Notes: generated by a model not told the origin, from the sequence alone. 55,465 nt of DNA from an uncultured Clostridia bacterium (GCA_947627985.1 CANQYD010000012.1:1-55465); one strand, 5' to 3'. Positions 9,073 through 17,751 are shown, counted from the first letter of the stretch. Numbers and translations: made by a program.

Positions 9073-9201
9073 AGAAATGCAGAATTCGGAAGTCAGAAGT
9101 CAGAGTCGGGGGGTTGAGGTTTGGAGAGATAAAAATTCTCGCCGAAGGCGACGCCTTGAAAATCCGATATCTGATATCTGACCTCTGACATCTGTTTGGT
9201 C

Positions 9202-9230
9202 TTGACAATTTGGGGGAGATGGTGTATAAT
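9202..9230 (+). promoter_or_regulatory. tRNA-Pro promoter
   Basis: A perfect TTGACA (9202-9207) and a perfect TATAAT (9225-9230) are 17 bases apart, with the tRNA beginning 10 bp downstream. Confidence 0.92.
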
Positions 9231-9240
9231 GGCGATGAAT

Positions 9241-9316
9241 CGGGGTGTAGCGCAGTTGGCAGCGCGCCTGCTTTGGGAGCAGGATGTCGGGGGTTCAAAT
9301 CCCTTCACTCCGACCA
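9241..9316 (+). tRNA. tRNA-Pro (anticodon TGG)
   Basis: The acceptor stem CGGGGTG pairs fully with CACTCCG, followed by A and an encoded CCA. The anticodon loop TTTGGGA between CCTGC and GCAGG gives TGG, and GGTTCAAAT is the T-loop region. All cloverleaf parts are present. Confidence 0.96.
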
Positions 9317-9318
9317 CG

Positions 9319-9354
9319 GCGTCGCAAGCTCCATATCGCTTGCGGCGCTTTTTT
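9319..9354 (+). terminator. Rho-independent terminator after tRNA-Pro
   Basis: GCGTCGCAAGC (9319-9329) pairs with GCTTGCGGCGC (9338-9348) and is followed by six T residues. Confidence 0.88.
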
Positions 9355-10248
9355 CATGCTTTGCATTCAAAATCGCCGCTGCACTCATTCCGCTGCTCCG
9401 CCTCTACCCCACAAAATCCACGGATTTTGTGGGGACCCCGATATTATTAGCGAGCCCTTTTGGCTCGCCGCGATTTTCTTTAAAAGCTATGGAAAATCGC
9501 GGCTTCGCCTTACGGGCTGCCGCTCCTCCTCCCCACAAACGCAAGCGTTTGCGGGGACCCCTTATTACTCTCAAAGCGGGCTGATTTGGCTCACGATGGG
9601 CTGATTTGGCTCACGATGGGCTGATTCGACTCGCGACGGGTTGATTTGTCTCTCAACGACCTGATTTGGCTCTCAGCCACCTGATTTGGCTCTTTTGGAG
9701 CTTATTCGGCTCGGCTTATCGTTTAGTTATAGTCGAGACAAGGCAAAAAGGTTTTGCTCCGCTTTTCCTCAAAAAGCGGGCGGGTTCCAAGGGCGGAGCC
9801 CTTAGTCGCGCTCCGCAGAGCGCGAAATCCCCGCAAGAGGACGCCTTAAGGCGTCCTCTTGCGGTTTTTCGTTCAATAAAGCGCAGGAGGGAGCATAAGC
9901 TGGTTTTGTTGCTGCTCGCACTTCGCAATCGTAAACGATTGATTGCTCGTGCTTGCAGACAAAACCCCGCGTATGCGGATGAAAACAGTCCGGTGGACTG
10001 TTTTCATCGGGGGAACCCTCGCCGGGGGTTCCCCCAACAAAAAACCGGCGACGAAGTCGCCCGGAGCCGAGCGAAGCGAGGCTCAAATGCCCCCTCTCCC
10101 TTCAGGGAGAGGGGGTTGGGGGTGAGGGCAGCCCGGAAAGGGGTTTGGGGAAAACCCCGCAGGGGTTGTCCCCAACAAAAATCCCCCCTCTTCGCATTTT
10201 CCCCAACCGTCTCCCCCTCCCCGCCCGTCATTCTGTTAAAAATCCCTA
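9355..10248. repeat. Repeat region between tRNA-Pro and typA (block 2)
   Basis: There is no credible gene. The region holds hairpins of ATCCACGGAT and GCAAACG/CGTTTGC type (up to about 9560), the 20-bp tandem array at 9581-9716, and then a composite hairpin block from about 9776. That block includes the GGGCGGAGCCC motif, an AGAGGACGCC/GGCGTCCTCT hairpin, the AAACAGTCC/GGACTGTTT hairpin and GGGCGACTTCGTCGCCGG-type pairs. The array and the GGGCGGAGCCC part recur beside tRNA-Leu near 54,800-55,080. Confidence 0.75.
9581..9716 (+). repeat. 20-bp degenerate tandem repeat array
   Basis: There are six full units and one partial unit with an exact 20-bp period: two identical CTGATTTGGCTCACGATGGG units, then increasingly degenerate ones (9621, 9641, 9661, 9681) and a partial unit at 9701-9716. 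The constant core is CTGATTTGGCTC. The shared period contains stops on both strands and shows no coding signal. Confidence 0.9.
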
Positions 10249-10278
10249 TTGACCTTTCACGCGGCTTGGGGTTATAAT
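10249..10278 (+). promoter_or_regulatory. typA promoter
   Basis: TTGACC (10249-10254) and TATAAT (10273-10278) are 18 bases apart, about 37 bp upstream of the start codon. Confidence 0.8.
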
Positions 10279-10314
10279 AATAGTTTGAAATATGAGCTTA
10301 AAAGGAAGGTCAGT

Positions 10315-12135
10315 ATGATTAGAAACGACTTAAGAAACATCGCCATCATCGCTCACGTCGATCACGGCAAGACAACCCTCGTGGACGGAATGCTCCGCCA
10401 GTCCGGCACCTTCCGTCAGAACCAGAATGTTGCGGAAAGGGTCATGGACTCAAACGATATCGAGCGCGAACGCGGGATCACTATCCTTGCAAAAAACACC
10501 TCGGTCATGTATAAAAATGTTAAGATCAATATCGTCGATACCCCCGGGCACGCGGATTTCGGCGGCGAGGTCGAGAGAATTTTAAAGATGGTGGACGGCG
10601 TAATCCTCCTCGTCGACGCCGCCGAAGGACCTATGCCGCAGACAAGATTTGTGTTGCAGCACGCCTTGGAGCTCGGGCACAGGGTCATCATCGTCATCAA
10701 CAAGATCGACAGACCCGACGCGAGGATTTCCGAGGTCATCGACGAGTGCTACGAGCTTCTGATGGACCTCAACGCCTCCGACGATCAGCTCGACAGCCCG
10801 ATCCTCTTCTGCTCGGGTCGCGACGGCACCGCTTCTTTGGACGAGCACTCTGCGGGTACCGACCTCACTCCTTTGTTTGATAAGATTTTGGAATATATCC
10901 CAGCCCCCGAGGGCGAGCCGGATAAACCGCTTCAGATGCTCGTCAGTTCCATCGATTATAACGATTATGTCGGCAGGATCGCGATCGGCAAGATCGAACG
11001 CGGCTCCGTCAAGGTCAATCAGGACGTGACGATCTGCGATTTTCATCACTCAAAAAAAGAGTACCGCGGCAAGGTCGTCACCCTATACCAGATAAACGGT
11101 CTTGAACGCACACCAGCCGAGACCGCGACGGTGGGCGACATCGTCTGCATAAGCGGTATCGAAAACATCACGATCGGCGACACCGTCTGCGATTGTCTGA
11201 CCCCCGAGCCGCTTCCGTTTGTCAAGATCAGCGAGCCGACCGTCGAGATGACGTTTTCCGTCAACGACAGCCCCTTTGCAGGTCGTGAGGGAAAATATGT
11301 CACCTCCCGGCATATCCGCGAAAGACTCTTCAAAGAGCTTCTCAAGGACGTATCCCTGCGCGTTAGCGAGACCGACTCCACCGACAGCTTCAAGGTCGCC
11401 GGAAGGGGTGAAATGCATCTCTCGATACTCATCGAAAACATGAGAAGAGAGGGGTATGAGCTCGGCGTATCCACCCCGAGAGTGCTCTATAAAGAGGTCG
11501 ACGGCAAGCTCTGTGAACCGATCGAAGAGCTTGTTGTAGATGTTCCCGAGGTCTCGCTCGGAGCCGTCATGGAGAAGATGGGCACGAGAAAGGGCGAAAT
11601 GGTCTCGATGACGCCGATGGGTTCGCGCATGAGAGCGGTATTCCATGTCCCGGCAAGAGGCTTGTTCGGGTACCGAAACGAATTCCTGACCGACACCAAG
11701 GGCGAAGGGATCATGAGCTCCGTCTTCCATTCATACGAGCCCTACAAGGGCGATATCCCGAGAAGGACAAGCGGCTCGCTGGTTGCCTTTGAGTCGGGTG
11801 AAGCGGTCACTTACGGGCTTTACAATGCTCAGGAGAGGGGTGCGCTCTTTATCGGCGCCGGCGTGCAGGTCTATGAAGGCATGATCGTCGGGGTATCGCC
11901 GAAGCCGGGAGACCTCGTCGTCAACGTCTGCAAGAAAAAGCACCTGACGAACACCCGCGCGAGCGGTTCTGACGACGCTTTGCGGCTCATTCCGCCGAGG
12001 ATTCTGAGCCTTGAGGACTCGCTTGAATTCATCGCCGACGACGAGCTGGTCGAGATCACGCCGAAGAATATCAGACTGCGCAAAAAGACGCTGTCGAACG
12101 TGCAGCGGGCGAAGGATAACAGTAAGAATAAGTGA
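10315..12135 (+). CDS. typA: Ribosome-associated translational GTPase TypA/BipA
   Basis: This is a 606-residue EF-G-like GTPase that binds the 70S ribosome and assists 50S assembly and stress responses. The G domain shows AHVDHGKTTL (G1, near residue 12), RERGITI (G2), DTPGHADFGGEVERIL (G3) and NKIDRPDAR (G4). Domains resembling EF-G II, III and V and the TypA-specific C-terminus follow, with GLFGYRNEFLTDTKGEG. I choose the ATG at 10315 because GGAAGG lies just upstream and it matches the family N-terminus MIRNDLRNIAIIAHVDHGKT. The gene is transcribed alone, with its own promoter and terminator. Confidence 0.97.
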   Translation: MIRNDLRNIAIIAHVDHGKTTLVDGMLRQSGTFRQNQNVAERVMDSNDIERERGITILAKNTSVMYKNVKINIVDTPGHADFGGEVERILKMVDGVILLVDAAEGPMPQTRFVLQHALELGHRVIIVINKIDRPDARISEVIDECYELLMDLNASDDQLDSPILFCSGRDGTASLDEHSAGTDLTPLFDKILEYIPAPEGEPDKPLQMLVSSIDYNDYVGRIAIGKIERGSVKVNQDVTICDFHHSKKEYRGKVVTLYQINGLERTPAETATVGDIVCISGIENITIGDTVCDCLTPEPLPFVKISEPTVEMTFSVNDSPFAGREGKYVTSRHIRERLFKELLKDVSLRVSETDSTDSFKVAGRGEMHLSILIENMRREGYELGVSTPRVLYKEVDGKLCEPIEELVVDVPEVSLGAVMEKMGTRKGEMVSMTPMGSRMRAVFHVPARGLFGYRNEFLTDTKGEGIMSSVFHSYEPYKGDIPRRTSGSLVAFESGEAVTYGLYNAQERGALFIGAGVQVYEGMIVGVSPKPGDLVVNVCKKKHLTNTRASGSDDALRLIPPRILSLEDSLEFIADDELVEITPKNIRLRKKTLSNVQRAKDNSKNK

Positions 12136-12140
12136 GTGGG

Positions 12141-12174
12141 ACCCGGCATGGGGGTGTGCCGGGGTTTCTTTTTT
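12141..12174 (+). terminator. typA terminator
   Basis: CCCGGCA (12142-12148) pairs with TGCCGGG (12157-12163), followed by a T-rich tract. Confidence 0.85.
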
Positions 12175-12894
12175 GGGATTTTTGCCGCGGGTTTTATGCT
12201 CACTTGAGACTGCAAGGTGGGGGAAACAGGAAAGGAGTATGGGGAAAACCCGGCACGGGTTGTCACCAAAGGTTTGCCGAACGAGGCGAGGCAAAATGGC
12301 AGAGTGGTCTCTGCTTCTATTATAGGCTGGGTTAAGATAGAAGGCTTGGCGCAGGGTTGGGTGATTCTATCGGGGCTTGATAGAGGCGGAGGGTAAAAGA
12401 TAAAAATCTGACCTCTGACTTCTACCATCTGTCCTCTGTGCAGCCGGAGGGTGCACGGGGCGAAGCCCCGCTGCCGCAGGCAGCGCGCCGACGCGAAGCG
12501 TCGGCGGTGCGACTTCGTCGCACGGGCTTCGCCCTGCACCCAGCCCTACCTTTCCCCACAAGCCCCGATAGTTCCGCCAAGCCCCGAGAAGCCCATCCCT
12601 GTTTCTCCGCAAGCCCCGATAGGAGCACCTTTCAAAGTTGCAGCCCGTACTTAGCCCTGTTAATTCCGCCTTTGCTTTTTCTCATTTTCCCCTCTTCCAC
12701 CGTGCCCGATAGAAACGTCTTCCGGCTTTATCTCCAACGATTAAGCCCATTCCTTGCGCTAACCCCCGGCAGAAGCAGATACTCCTCCCTCTTCCATGCG
12801 GATTCTGCACCAGCCAGGAGCGGCATAAATAATGAAAAAAACAAATTCCTTCACCCATTCACTACTCTCAGCCTCAAAAAATCCCCCAAAACGC
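12175..12894. repeat. Repeat region between typA and radC
   Basis: I find no convincing gene. The stretch holds a cloverleaf element (12457-12534) with flanking degenerate copies of CAAGCCCCGATAG (around 12560-12625), a TCTGACCTCTGAC-type short repeat (12407-12420), and unrecognised sequence up to the radC promoter. Confidence 0.7.
12457..12534. repeat. Cloverleaf palindromic element, copy B
   Basis: The outer pair GGGGCGAAGCCCC and GGGCTTCGCCC encloses CGCTGCC-GCA-GGCAGCG, CGCCGACGC-GAA-GCGTCGGCG and GTGCGAC-TTC-GTCGCAC. The hairpins appear in the opposite order to copy C, so this copy is inverted relative to C. Confidence 0.88.
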
Positions 12895-12923
12895 TTGACC
12901 GCAGAGAGCGTGTGTGATATAAT
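12895..12923 (+). promoter_or_regulatory. radC promoter
   Basis: TTGACC (12895-12900) and TATAAT (12918-12923) are 17 bases apart, 64 bp before the chosen start codon. Confidence 0.82.
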
Positions 12924-12987
12924 AATAACATCATCAAATTTCACCAAAATTTTACTTTTAAGGCTGAAATATGCCGCCGGAGGAAAA

Positions 12988-13677
12988 ATGGAACGCGACA
13001 AAAATCTTCACGTCGGGCACCGTCAGCGGCTGCGCCAACAGGTCGACCGCTGCGGTGTGGCGAAGCTGCATCCCCACCAGCTGCTCGAATATTTGCTCTT
13101 TTATCCGATAAAGCGCGTGGACACCAACGAGACCGCGCACCGCCTATTACTGCGTTTTGGCAGCCTCGAGGGAGTGTTTGGCGCGTCGGTCGATGAGCTC
13201 GCCGAGGTCAAGGGGGTCGGGCTTTCGACAGCTGTTTTTATAAAGGATATTATGGCATTATATACAAAATTTGGAGATTTCAAGAGCTCCGGGAAAATCC
13301 GGCTCGACAATCCGCTCTTGATCTCGATATATTTTCTACAAATCCTCCGGAATGAGCCCGACGACCGCCTTTGCGCGGCATATGTGAACCCGGATTTTTC
13401 GATCAGGCGGCTTGAATATCTCGACTGCGGACTGCTGAATTCGGACCTGCAGAAGGTCGCGACCGGGATCGATCTGACGGCGGCGAAGCTGCAAAACGTC
13501 GCGATTTTCCTCGGGCACAAGACGGTCGGGACGGACATCAGCACCGAGCGAATCGTGGCTGCGGACGACCTCAGGAAGTGGTTTTTGAAGCTCGGCACCG
13601 ATTTTCGCGAATTGGTATACTGCCTCGACTGCGGCGTTTCGGTGTCGCTCTCCGATGCGCTGACGGTGCTGGATTAG
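12988..13677 (+). CDS. radC: RadC/JAB-family protein with a degenerate metal site
   Basis: This 229-residue protein has a helical N-terminus with a helix-hairpin-helix-like GVGLSTAVFIKDIMAL stretch (about residues 78-93), as in RadC (UPF0758), followed by a JAB-type fold. In ordinary RadC proteins the JAB active site reads HNHPSG with a later Asp. Here the matching place reads FLGHKTVGTDIST, with only one histidine and no HxH pair. Metalloprotease-like activity is therefore doubtful. RadC itself has no firmly established repair role. The start at 12988 follows GGAGGAAAA, at the usual distance. It stands alone with its own promoter and terminator. Confidence 0.85.
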   Translation: MERDKNLHVGHRQRLRQQVDRCGVAKLHPHQLLEYLLFYPIKRVDTNETAHRLLLRFGSLEGVFGASVDELAEVKGVGLSTAVFIKDIMALYTKFGDFKSSGKIRLDNPLLISIYFLQILRNEPDDRLCAAYVNPDFSIRRLEYLDCGLLNSDLQKVATGIDLTAAKLQNVAIFLGHKTVGTDISTERIVAADDLRKWFLKLGTDFRELVYCLDCGVSVSLSDALTVLD

Positions 13678-13754
13678 TGGCGTGCAGGATAGCGATTTGA
13701 AGGTTTATCCGCGACGCAAGGTCATTTCTGCGATATTTTTTGCTTATAAATGTT

Positions 13755-13793
13755 CCCCCGATTTTCGATAAAATTGGGGGATCGTGCTTTTTT
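13755..13793 (+). terminator. radC terminator
   Basis: CCCCCGATTTT (13755-13765) pairs with AAAATTGGGGG (13770-13780) around a short loop, and a six-T run ends at 13793. Confidence 0.85.
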
Positions 13794-14505
13794 ATGGCTT
13801 TTTTGCTGTATACCGTCCGATCTGCAACGCCCGAAAGCTTGTGCAGGATCAAAGGCGGGAGTGGGGGGAACTTATCTGCGGCTATCGGGGCTTGGGAGAA
13901 GGTGTGGGGGAGTGCAGGGCGAAGCCCGTGCGACGAAGTCGCACCGCCGACGCTTCGCGTCGGCGCGCTGCCTTCGGCAGCGGGGCTTCGCCCCCTGCTC
14001 CCGTTGGTCGCACAGAGGACAGAAGATAGAAGTCAGAGGGCAGATTTTTATCTTTTACCCCCCTGCCCCTGCCAAAGCCCGGTAGTGGTCACCAACCCCG
14101 TCAGCCCAGCCCTCTGTTTCCATCAAGCCCCCTATAGAAACGCCGACCCTGTGCCAAGCCTTCCATCTTGTCCCAATTTATGATTTAAGCAGAGACCACT
14201 CTGCTATTTTGCCTCGCTTCGCTCGGCAAATCCAAGGGGAGAACCCTTTTGGCAAAAGGGTTCTCCCCTATCACCCCTCTCCTAAAATTTAACTGCGACC
14301 TTCTGCCTTTGCTTTTCACTTTTTGGATCACATGTGGGGCACCATTGCATGGTTCCCCACACCTCTCCGGCTTTCCCCCCTCACATCTTTCCATAAATTC
14401 CCACCCCTCCCGTCAATCTGCTCCATCCCCTGCCCTCTCATCCCGAAATTTTCACGCAATTTACAAAAAAATTTAAAAAAATTTCAAATTGTTACTCTTT
14501 TGTAA
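13794..14505. repeat. Repeat region between radC and murA
   Basis: No gene is supported. It holds cloverleaf copy C (13917-13993), an approximately 190-bp tail after it that reappears in inverted orientation before copy J near 52,900-53,020, and a GGGGAGAACCCTTTT/AAAAGGGTTCTCCCC hairpin (14237-14268) shared with 54,479-54,511. A GTGGGG/CCCCAC hairpin lies at 14334-14360. Confidence 0.75.
13917..13993. repeat. Cloverleaf palindromic element, copy C
   Basis: GGGCGAAGCCC (13917-13927) and GGGCTTCGCCC (13983-13993) enclose GTGCGAC-GAA-GTCGCAC, CGCCGACG-CTTCG-CGTCGGCG and CGCTGCC-TTC-GGCAGCG. Confidence 0.9.
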
Positions 14506-14534
14506 TTGCTATTTTGAAAAAGCTGTGGTATAAT
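14506..14534 (+). promoter_or_regulatory. murA operon promoter (probable)
   Basis: TATAAT (14529-14534) is clear. The best -35 at 17 bp is TTGCTA (14506-14511), a partial match. The leader before murA is about 100 bases long; I see no recognised riboswitch in it. Confidence 0.6.
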
Positions 14535-14640
14535 ATATCAGAAAAGTCACGCGGAGGCGGGTTTGGCTTCCATAATGTGGCATAAGCGGTAGATTCTGTG
14601 CCGCACTTAATTAAAATATTAACGACCGGAGATTATATAT

Positions 14641-15924
14641 ATGGAAAAATTTTTGATCAGAGGCGGCATACCCCTTCGCGGTGAGGTCACGATCAGCGGA
14701 GCCAAGAATGCTGCTGTGGCGATCGTTGCCGCAACAATCCTCTCGGACGAGCCCTGCGTTTTGGAAAACGTCCCCGAGATCAGAGATATCAACGTCTGCA
14801 TCAAAATTCTCTACGAGATGGGTGCAAGCATCAAAATAATCGACAAAAATACAGTGCGTGTGGACCCGAGAGGCATCTCCGACCCGGTGGTGCCCTATGA
14901 GCTTGCGCGCGCTTTTCGTGCTTCAAGCTACTTTTTGGGCACTCTCCTCGGCAGATTCCACCGCGCCGACGTCCCCATGCCTGGCGGGTGCGATCTCGGC
15001 GACAGACCGATAGATCAGCATCTGAAGGCTTTCAATATTCTGGGCGCGTCGCATTCTATCGACGGCGGCGTCGTGAGCCTTCGGGCGGAGCAGCTCGTCG
15101 GCAGTCAGATATATTTTGATCTCGTCACCGTCGGAGGTACCATCAACGCCATCTTTGCTGCGGTAAAGGCTGACGGTCTCACGGTCATCGAAAACGCCGC
15201 CAAAGAGCCGCAGATAGTTGATGTTGCTAACTTTTTGAATTCCATGGGCGCGGATATCATGGGCGCCGGGACCGACGTCATCAAGATAAGAGGCGTCAAG
15301 TACCTCAAAGGCGTTACCTACGGCATTATCCCCGACCCGATCGAAGCCGGCACCTACATGGTCGCGGCGGCTGCCACAAAGGGCGACGTACTCATCAAAG
15401 GCGTGATCCCGAAGCATCTCGAATCCATCACGGACAAGCTCAGAAAAGCGGGCGCGTCGGTCGAGGAGTTCGACGAGGCGATCCACGTCCATGCCGAGGG
15501 TCGGCTGATGAAGACGAACATCAAAACTCAGGTCCACCCCGGCTTCCCGACGGATATGCAGCCGCAGTTTTCGACTATGCTCTCCACCGCGGAAGGCGTG
15601 AGCGTCGTCACCGACAACATCTTCACCAACCGTTTCAGATATGTAAACGAGCTGAGACGGCTCGGCGCCAACATCACGTCGGAAAGCTCGACGACGGTCA
15701 TCATCGAAGGCGTTCCCGAGCTGAGCGGAGCGACGGTCAAGGCGACCGACCTTCGAGCCGGCGCGGCGCTGGTTATCGGCGGGCTGATGGCGAACGGCAC
15801 CACGGTGGTCGAGGACATCTTCCACATCGAGAGAGGCTACGAAAACATCGACGACAAGCTGCGGTCCTTAGGAGCCGACATCAGGCGGGTCAACGACTAC
15901 GACTCGGGAAGAATGGCGGTATGA
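14641..15924 (+). CDS. murA: UDP-N-acetylglucosamine 1-carboxyvinyltransferase
   Basis: This 427-residue enzyme starts peptidoglycan precursor synthesis by moving enolpyruvate from PEP to UDP-GlcNAc in the cytoplasm. SGAKNAAV carries the conserved Lys22-Asn23, and MPGGCDLGDRPID carries the catalytic Cys (Cys117) and the substrate-binding Arg. HPGFPTDMQPQF holds the conserved Asp. The cysteine suggests fosfomycin sensitivity, which is an inference. GCDLG with RASSYFLG resembles the second MurA type (MurZ/MurAB) of Firmicutes. GGAG lies nine bases before the ATG. The next reading frame starts inside its stop codon. Confidence 0.96.
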   Translation: MEKFLIRGGIPLRGEVTISGAKNAAVAIVAATILSDEPCVLENVPEIRDINVCIKILYEMGASIKIIDKNTVRVDPRGISDPVVPYELARAFRASSYFLGTLLGRFHRADVPMPGGCDLGDRPIDQHLKAFNILGASHSIDGGVVSLRAEQLVGSQIYFDLVTVGGTINAIFAAVKADGLTVIENAAKEPQIVDVANFLNSMGADIMGAGTDVIKIRGVKYLKGVTYGIIPDPIEAGTYMVAAAATKGDVLIKGVIPKHLESITDKLRKAGASVEEFDEAIHVHAEGRLMKTNIKTQVHPGFPTDMQPQFSTMLSTAEGVSVVTDNIFTNRFRYVNELRRLGANITSESSTTVIIEGVPELSGATVKATDLRAGAALVIGGLMANGTTVVEDIFHIERGYENIDDKLRSLGADIRRVNDYDSGRMAV

Positions 15925-16446
15925 GCGGCTTTGCCGTCTGCGGAATGAACGGCGCGGAAAAATCCGCCGTTGCAAAATCCCTTGCAAATTCCCTTGGGCT
16001 GCGGCTTTTGGATATCGAGGACTACTGCTTTTTTCCTGCCGATCCGCCTTTTTCGGTTCAGCGCACTAAATAGGAGGTCTCCCGCATGCTTCGGCGGGGC
16101 GCTCTCTCGGGCAGCTTTGTTTTCGCGTCGGTCTCCCGACGGCTATGGAACAGACGACCTGATATCGGCGGTTTTCCGGATAGAAGTCCCGGATGAAGTC
16201 CGCATTCCGAGGATTCGCGAGCGCGATTTCCGGCGCTATGGCGAAGGGGTGCTCGAGGGTGGCGATATGCATGATAACTGTGAGAATTTTGTAAAAATGT
16301 GTAAAGCCCGCGATCCGAAAGAGAGAAAATCGCGCGCGAAGCTCTTAGGCGTGCCGTTTATCGAACTCGACGGGGAACAGGAAATATCCAAAAATGTAAA
16401 ATTTAGCAAAGACTATATAAAAATGCACTGCGAGCTGTCCGAATGA
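15921..16446 (+). pseudogene. Broken P-loop (AAA-type) small kinase-like gene
   Basis: The reading starts at an ATG overlapping the murA stop (ATGA) with MSGFAVCGMNGAEKSAVAKS, a P-loop in which the second glycine of GxGKS is Glu. It hits a TAG at 16071-16073. Beyond it the same frame continues to VFASVS near 16140, then the rest of the protein continues in another frame, with VFRIEVPDEVRIPRIRERDF, GEGVLEGGDMHDN and PFIELDG, to 16446. That order (P-loop, VFASV, IRxRDF, GGDM, IELDG) is the plan of a clostridial adenylate-kinase-like ATPase. One stop and one frameshift mark it as a pseudogene. Confidence 0.82.
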
Positions 16447-16474
16447 CAGCTTTTTGTTTGAAAGAAGGAATATT

Positions 16475-17263
16475 TTGGCAAGTATCTACCCACTCTTCTC
16501 CTCCAGCTCCGGCAACGCCTGCTTCATCGGCAGCCGCGAATCGGGGATACTCATCGACGCCGGCGCCAGCTGCAAACGCCTTTGTGAAGCGCTTTCCCGC
16601 TGCGGGATACCTAAAGAAGCGGTCAAAGCGGTGTTCATCACCCACGATCATTCCGACCACATCGGGGCGCTCCGGGTCCTGACAAAAGTGCTCGGCGTGC
16701 CGGTCTATGCGTCAAAAGGAACGCTTACATATCTTGTAAATTCAGACATGATTTCCCCCGGCAGCGAGCAGCATGAGATCGACGCCGGCGGATGCGAAGT
16801 CTGCGGATTTTTTGTCCGGGCGATCCACACCCCTCACGACGCGATGGAGAGCGTTTTCTACAAGACCGTCACCCCCGACGGCAAAACCGTCTGCGTCTGC
16901 ACCGACTTAGGACACGTCACCGAGGCGATAGACCGCGAATTGATCGGCTCCGACGCGGTTCTTTTGGAGTCAAACTACGACGACAACATGCTCCGCTTCG
17001 GACCCTACCCCTACAACCTCAAACGCCGGATCGCGGGCGAGTTCGGGCATCTTTCCAACCGCGACAGCGCGACCGAGATCCGCAGACTCATCGAAAACGG
17101 CACCCGCAGGATAATTTTAGGACATCTCAGCCGCCACAACAACACCCCCGAGATTGCCGAGGGGGAGGTCCTTATGAAGATCGGGGATGATTTTGTGCGG
17201 AACCGCGACTACATCTTAAATGTCGCTCAGGTGGAGACAAACGGCTGGGGGATGAGTTTTTGA
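16475..17263 (+). CDS. walJ: WalJ/YycJ-family metallo-beta-lactamase-fold hydrolase
   Basis: This 262-residue MBL-fold protein carries the metal motif THDHSDH (about residues 49-55), the later His in IHTPHDAMES, a TDLGH stretch and the C-terminal GHLSRHN. N-terminal PLFSSSSGNACFI matches the WalJ family, which has been linked to cell-wall and division regulation in Firmicutes with 5'-3' exonuclease-like activity proposed. The chosen TTG at 16475 has AAGGA six bases upstream; another in-frame TTG lies seven codons earlier. The following rlmH starts inside its stop codon. There is no walRK operon here. Confidence 0.88.
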   Translation: MASIYPLFSSSSGNACFIGSRESGILIDAGASCKRLCEALSRCGIPKEAVKAVFITHDHSDHIGALRVLTKVLGVPVYASKGTLTYLVNSDMISPGSEQHEIDAGGCEVCGFFVRAIHTPHDAMESVFYKTVTPDGKTVCVCTDLGHVTEAIDRELIGSDAVLLESNYDDNMLRFGPYPYNLKRRIAGEFGHLSNRDSATEIRRLIENGTRRIILGHLSRHNNTPEIAEGEVLMKIGDDFVRNRDYILNVAQVETNGWGMSF

Positions 17264-17742
17264 ATATCGGGATTATCTGCGTCGGCAAGCTCAAAGAGGC
17301 GTATTGGCGGGACGCATGTTCGGAATATTTAAAGCGCCTCGGAGCATTCGGAAAAGCCGGTGTAATCGAGCTTTCTGAGGCTCGACTGCCGCAAAATCCG
17401 TCGGAGGCGGAGATAAAAAATGCCCTATCTGCCGAGGCAAAGATGATGGCTCCCTACCTATCCGAGAAAGGGACGCTTCATGTCGCATTGTGCGTGGAGG
17501 ACGGACAGATCACGAGCGAGGAGCTCTCAAAAAAGCTCGAAACAGCAGGCTCCATGGGTCTTAGCCGCGCGAATTTTTACATCGGCAGCTCCTTCGGGCT
17601 GGCAGAAGATGTCAAGCGCGCCTGCGACCTTCGGCTCTCGCTCTCAAAGATGACACTGCCGCATCAGCTCTGCCGGGTTGTGCTGCTTGAGCAAATCTAT
17701 CGCGCGCTGTCGATATCCGCAGGTACCAAATATCACAAATAG
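17260..17742 (+). CDS. rlmH: 23S rRNA pseudouridine-1915 N3-methyltransferase
   Basis: This 160-residue SPOUT methyltransferase modifies pseudouridine 1915 in helix 69 of 23S rRNA on the assembled ribosome. The start NIGIICVGKLKEAYW and the C-terminal knot region with FYIGSSFGL, LSLSKMTLPHQL and LLEQIYRA end in YHK, all typical of RlmH. The TTG start overlaps the walJ stop (TTGA), preceded by GGGGGATGAG, so the two are translationally coupled. The walJ-rlmH proximity resembles other Firmicutes, where yycJ and rlmH lie close together. Confidence 0.96.
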   Translation: MNIGIICVGKLKEAYWRDACSEYLKRLGAFGKAGVIELSEARLPQNPSEAEIKNALSAEAKMMAPYLSEKGTLHVALCVEDGQITSEELSKKLETAGSMGLSRANFYIGSSFGLAEDVKRACDLRLSLSKMTLPHQLCRVVLLEQIYRALSISAGTKYHK

Positions 17743-17751
17743 AGGTAAATT

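Noticed and set aside
9581-9716. The 20-bp tandem array as a CRISPR array
   Set aside because: Units are head to tail with no spacers and drift gradually, so it is a simple tandem repeat.
9666-10277. A 203-codon open frame before typA
   Set aside because: It runs through the tandem array, hairpin modules and the typA promoter, has no matching family and no ribosome binding site; repeats explain it.
14535-14640. A riboswitch in the murA leader
   Set aside because: I could not recognise any known riboswitch core; the sequence is short and has no clear terminator-antiterminator pair.
14923-15825. A 300-codon frame on the minus strand within murA
   Set aside because: It is an antisense shadow of the strongly recognised murA gene, with no start signals.
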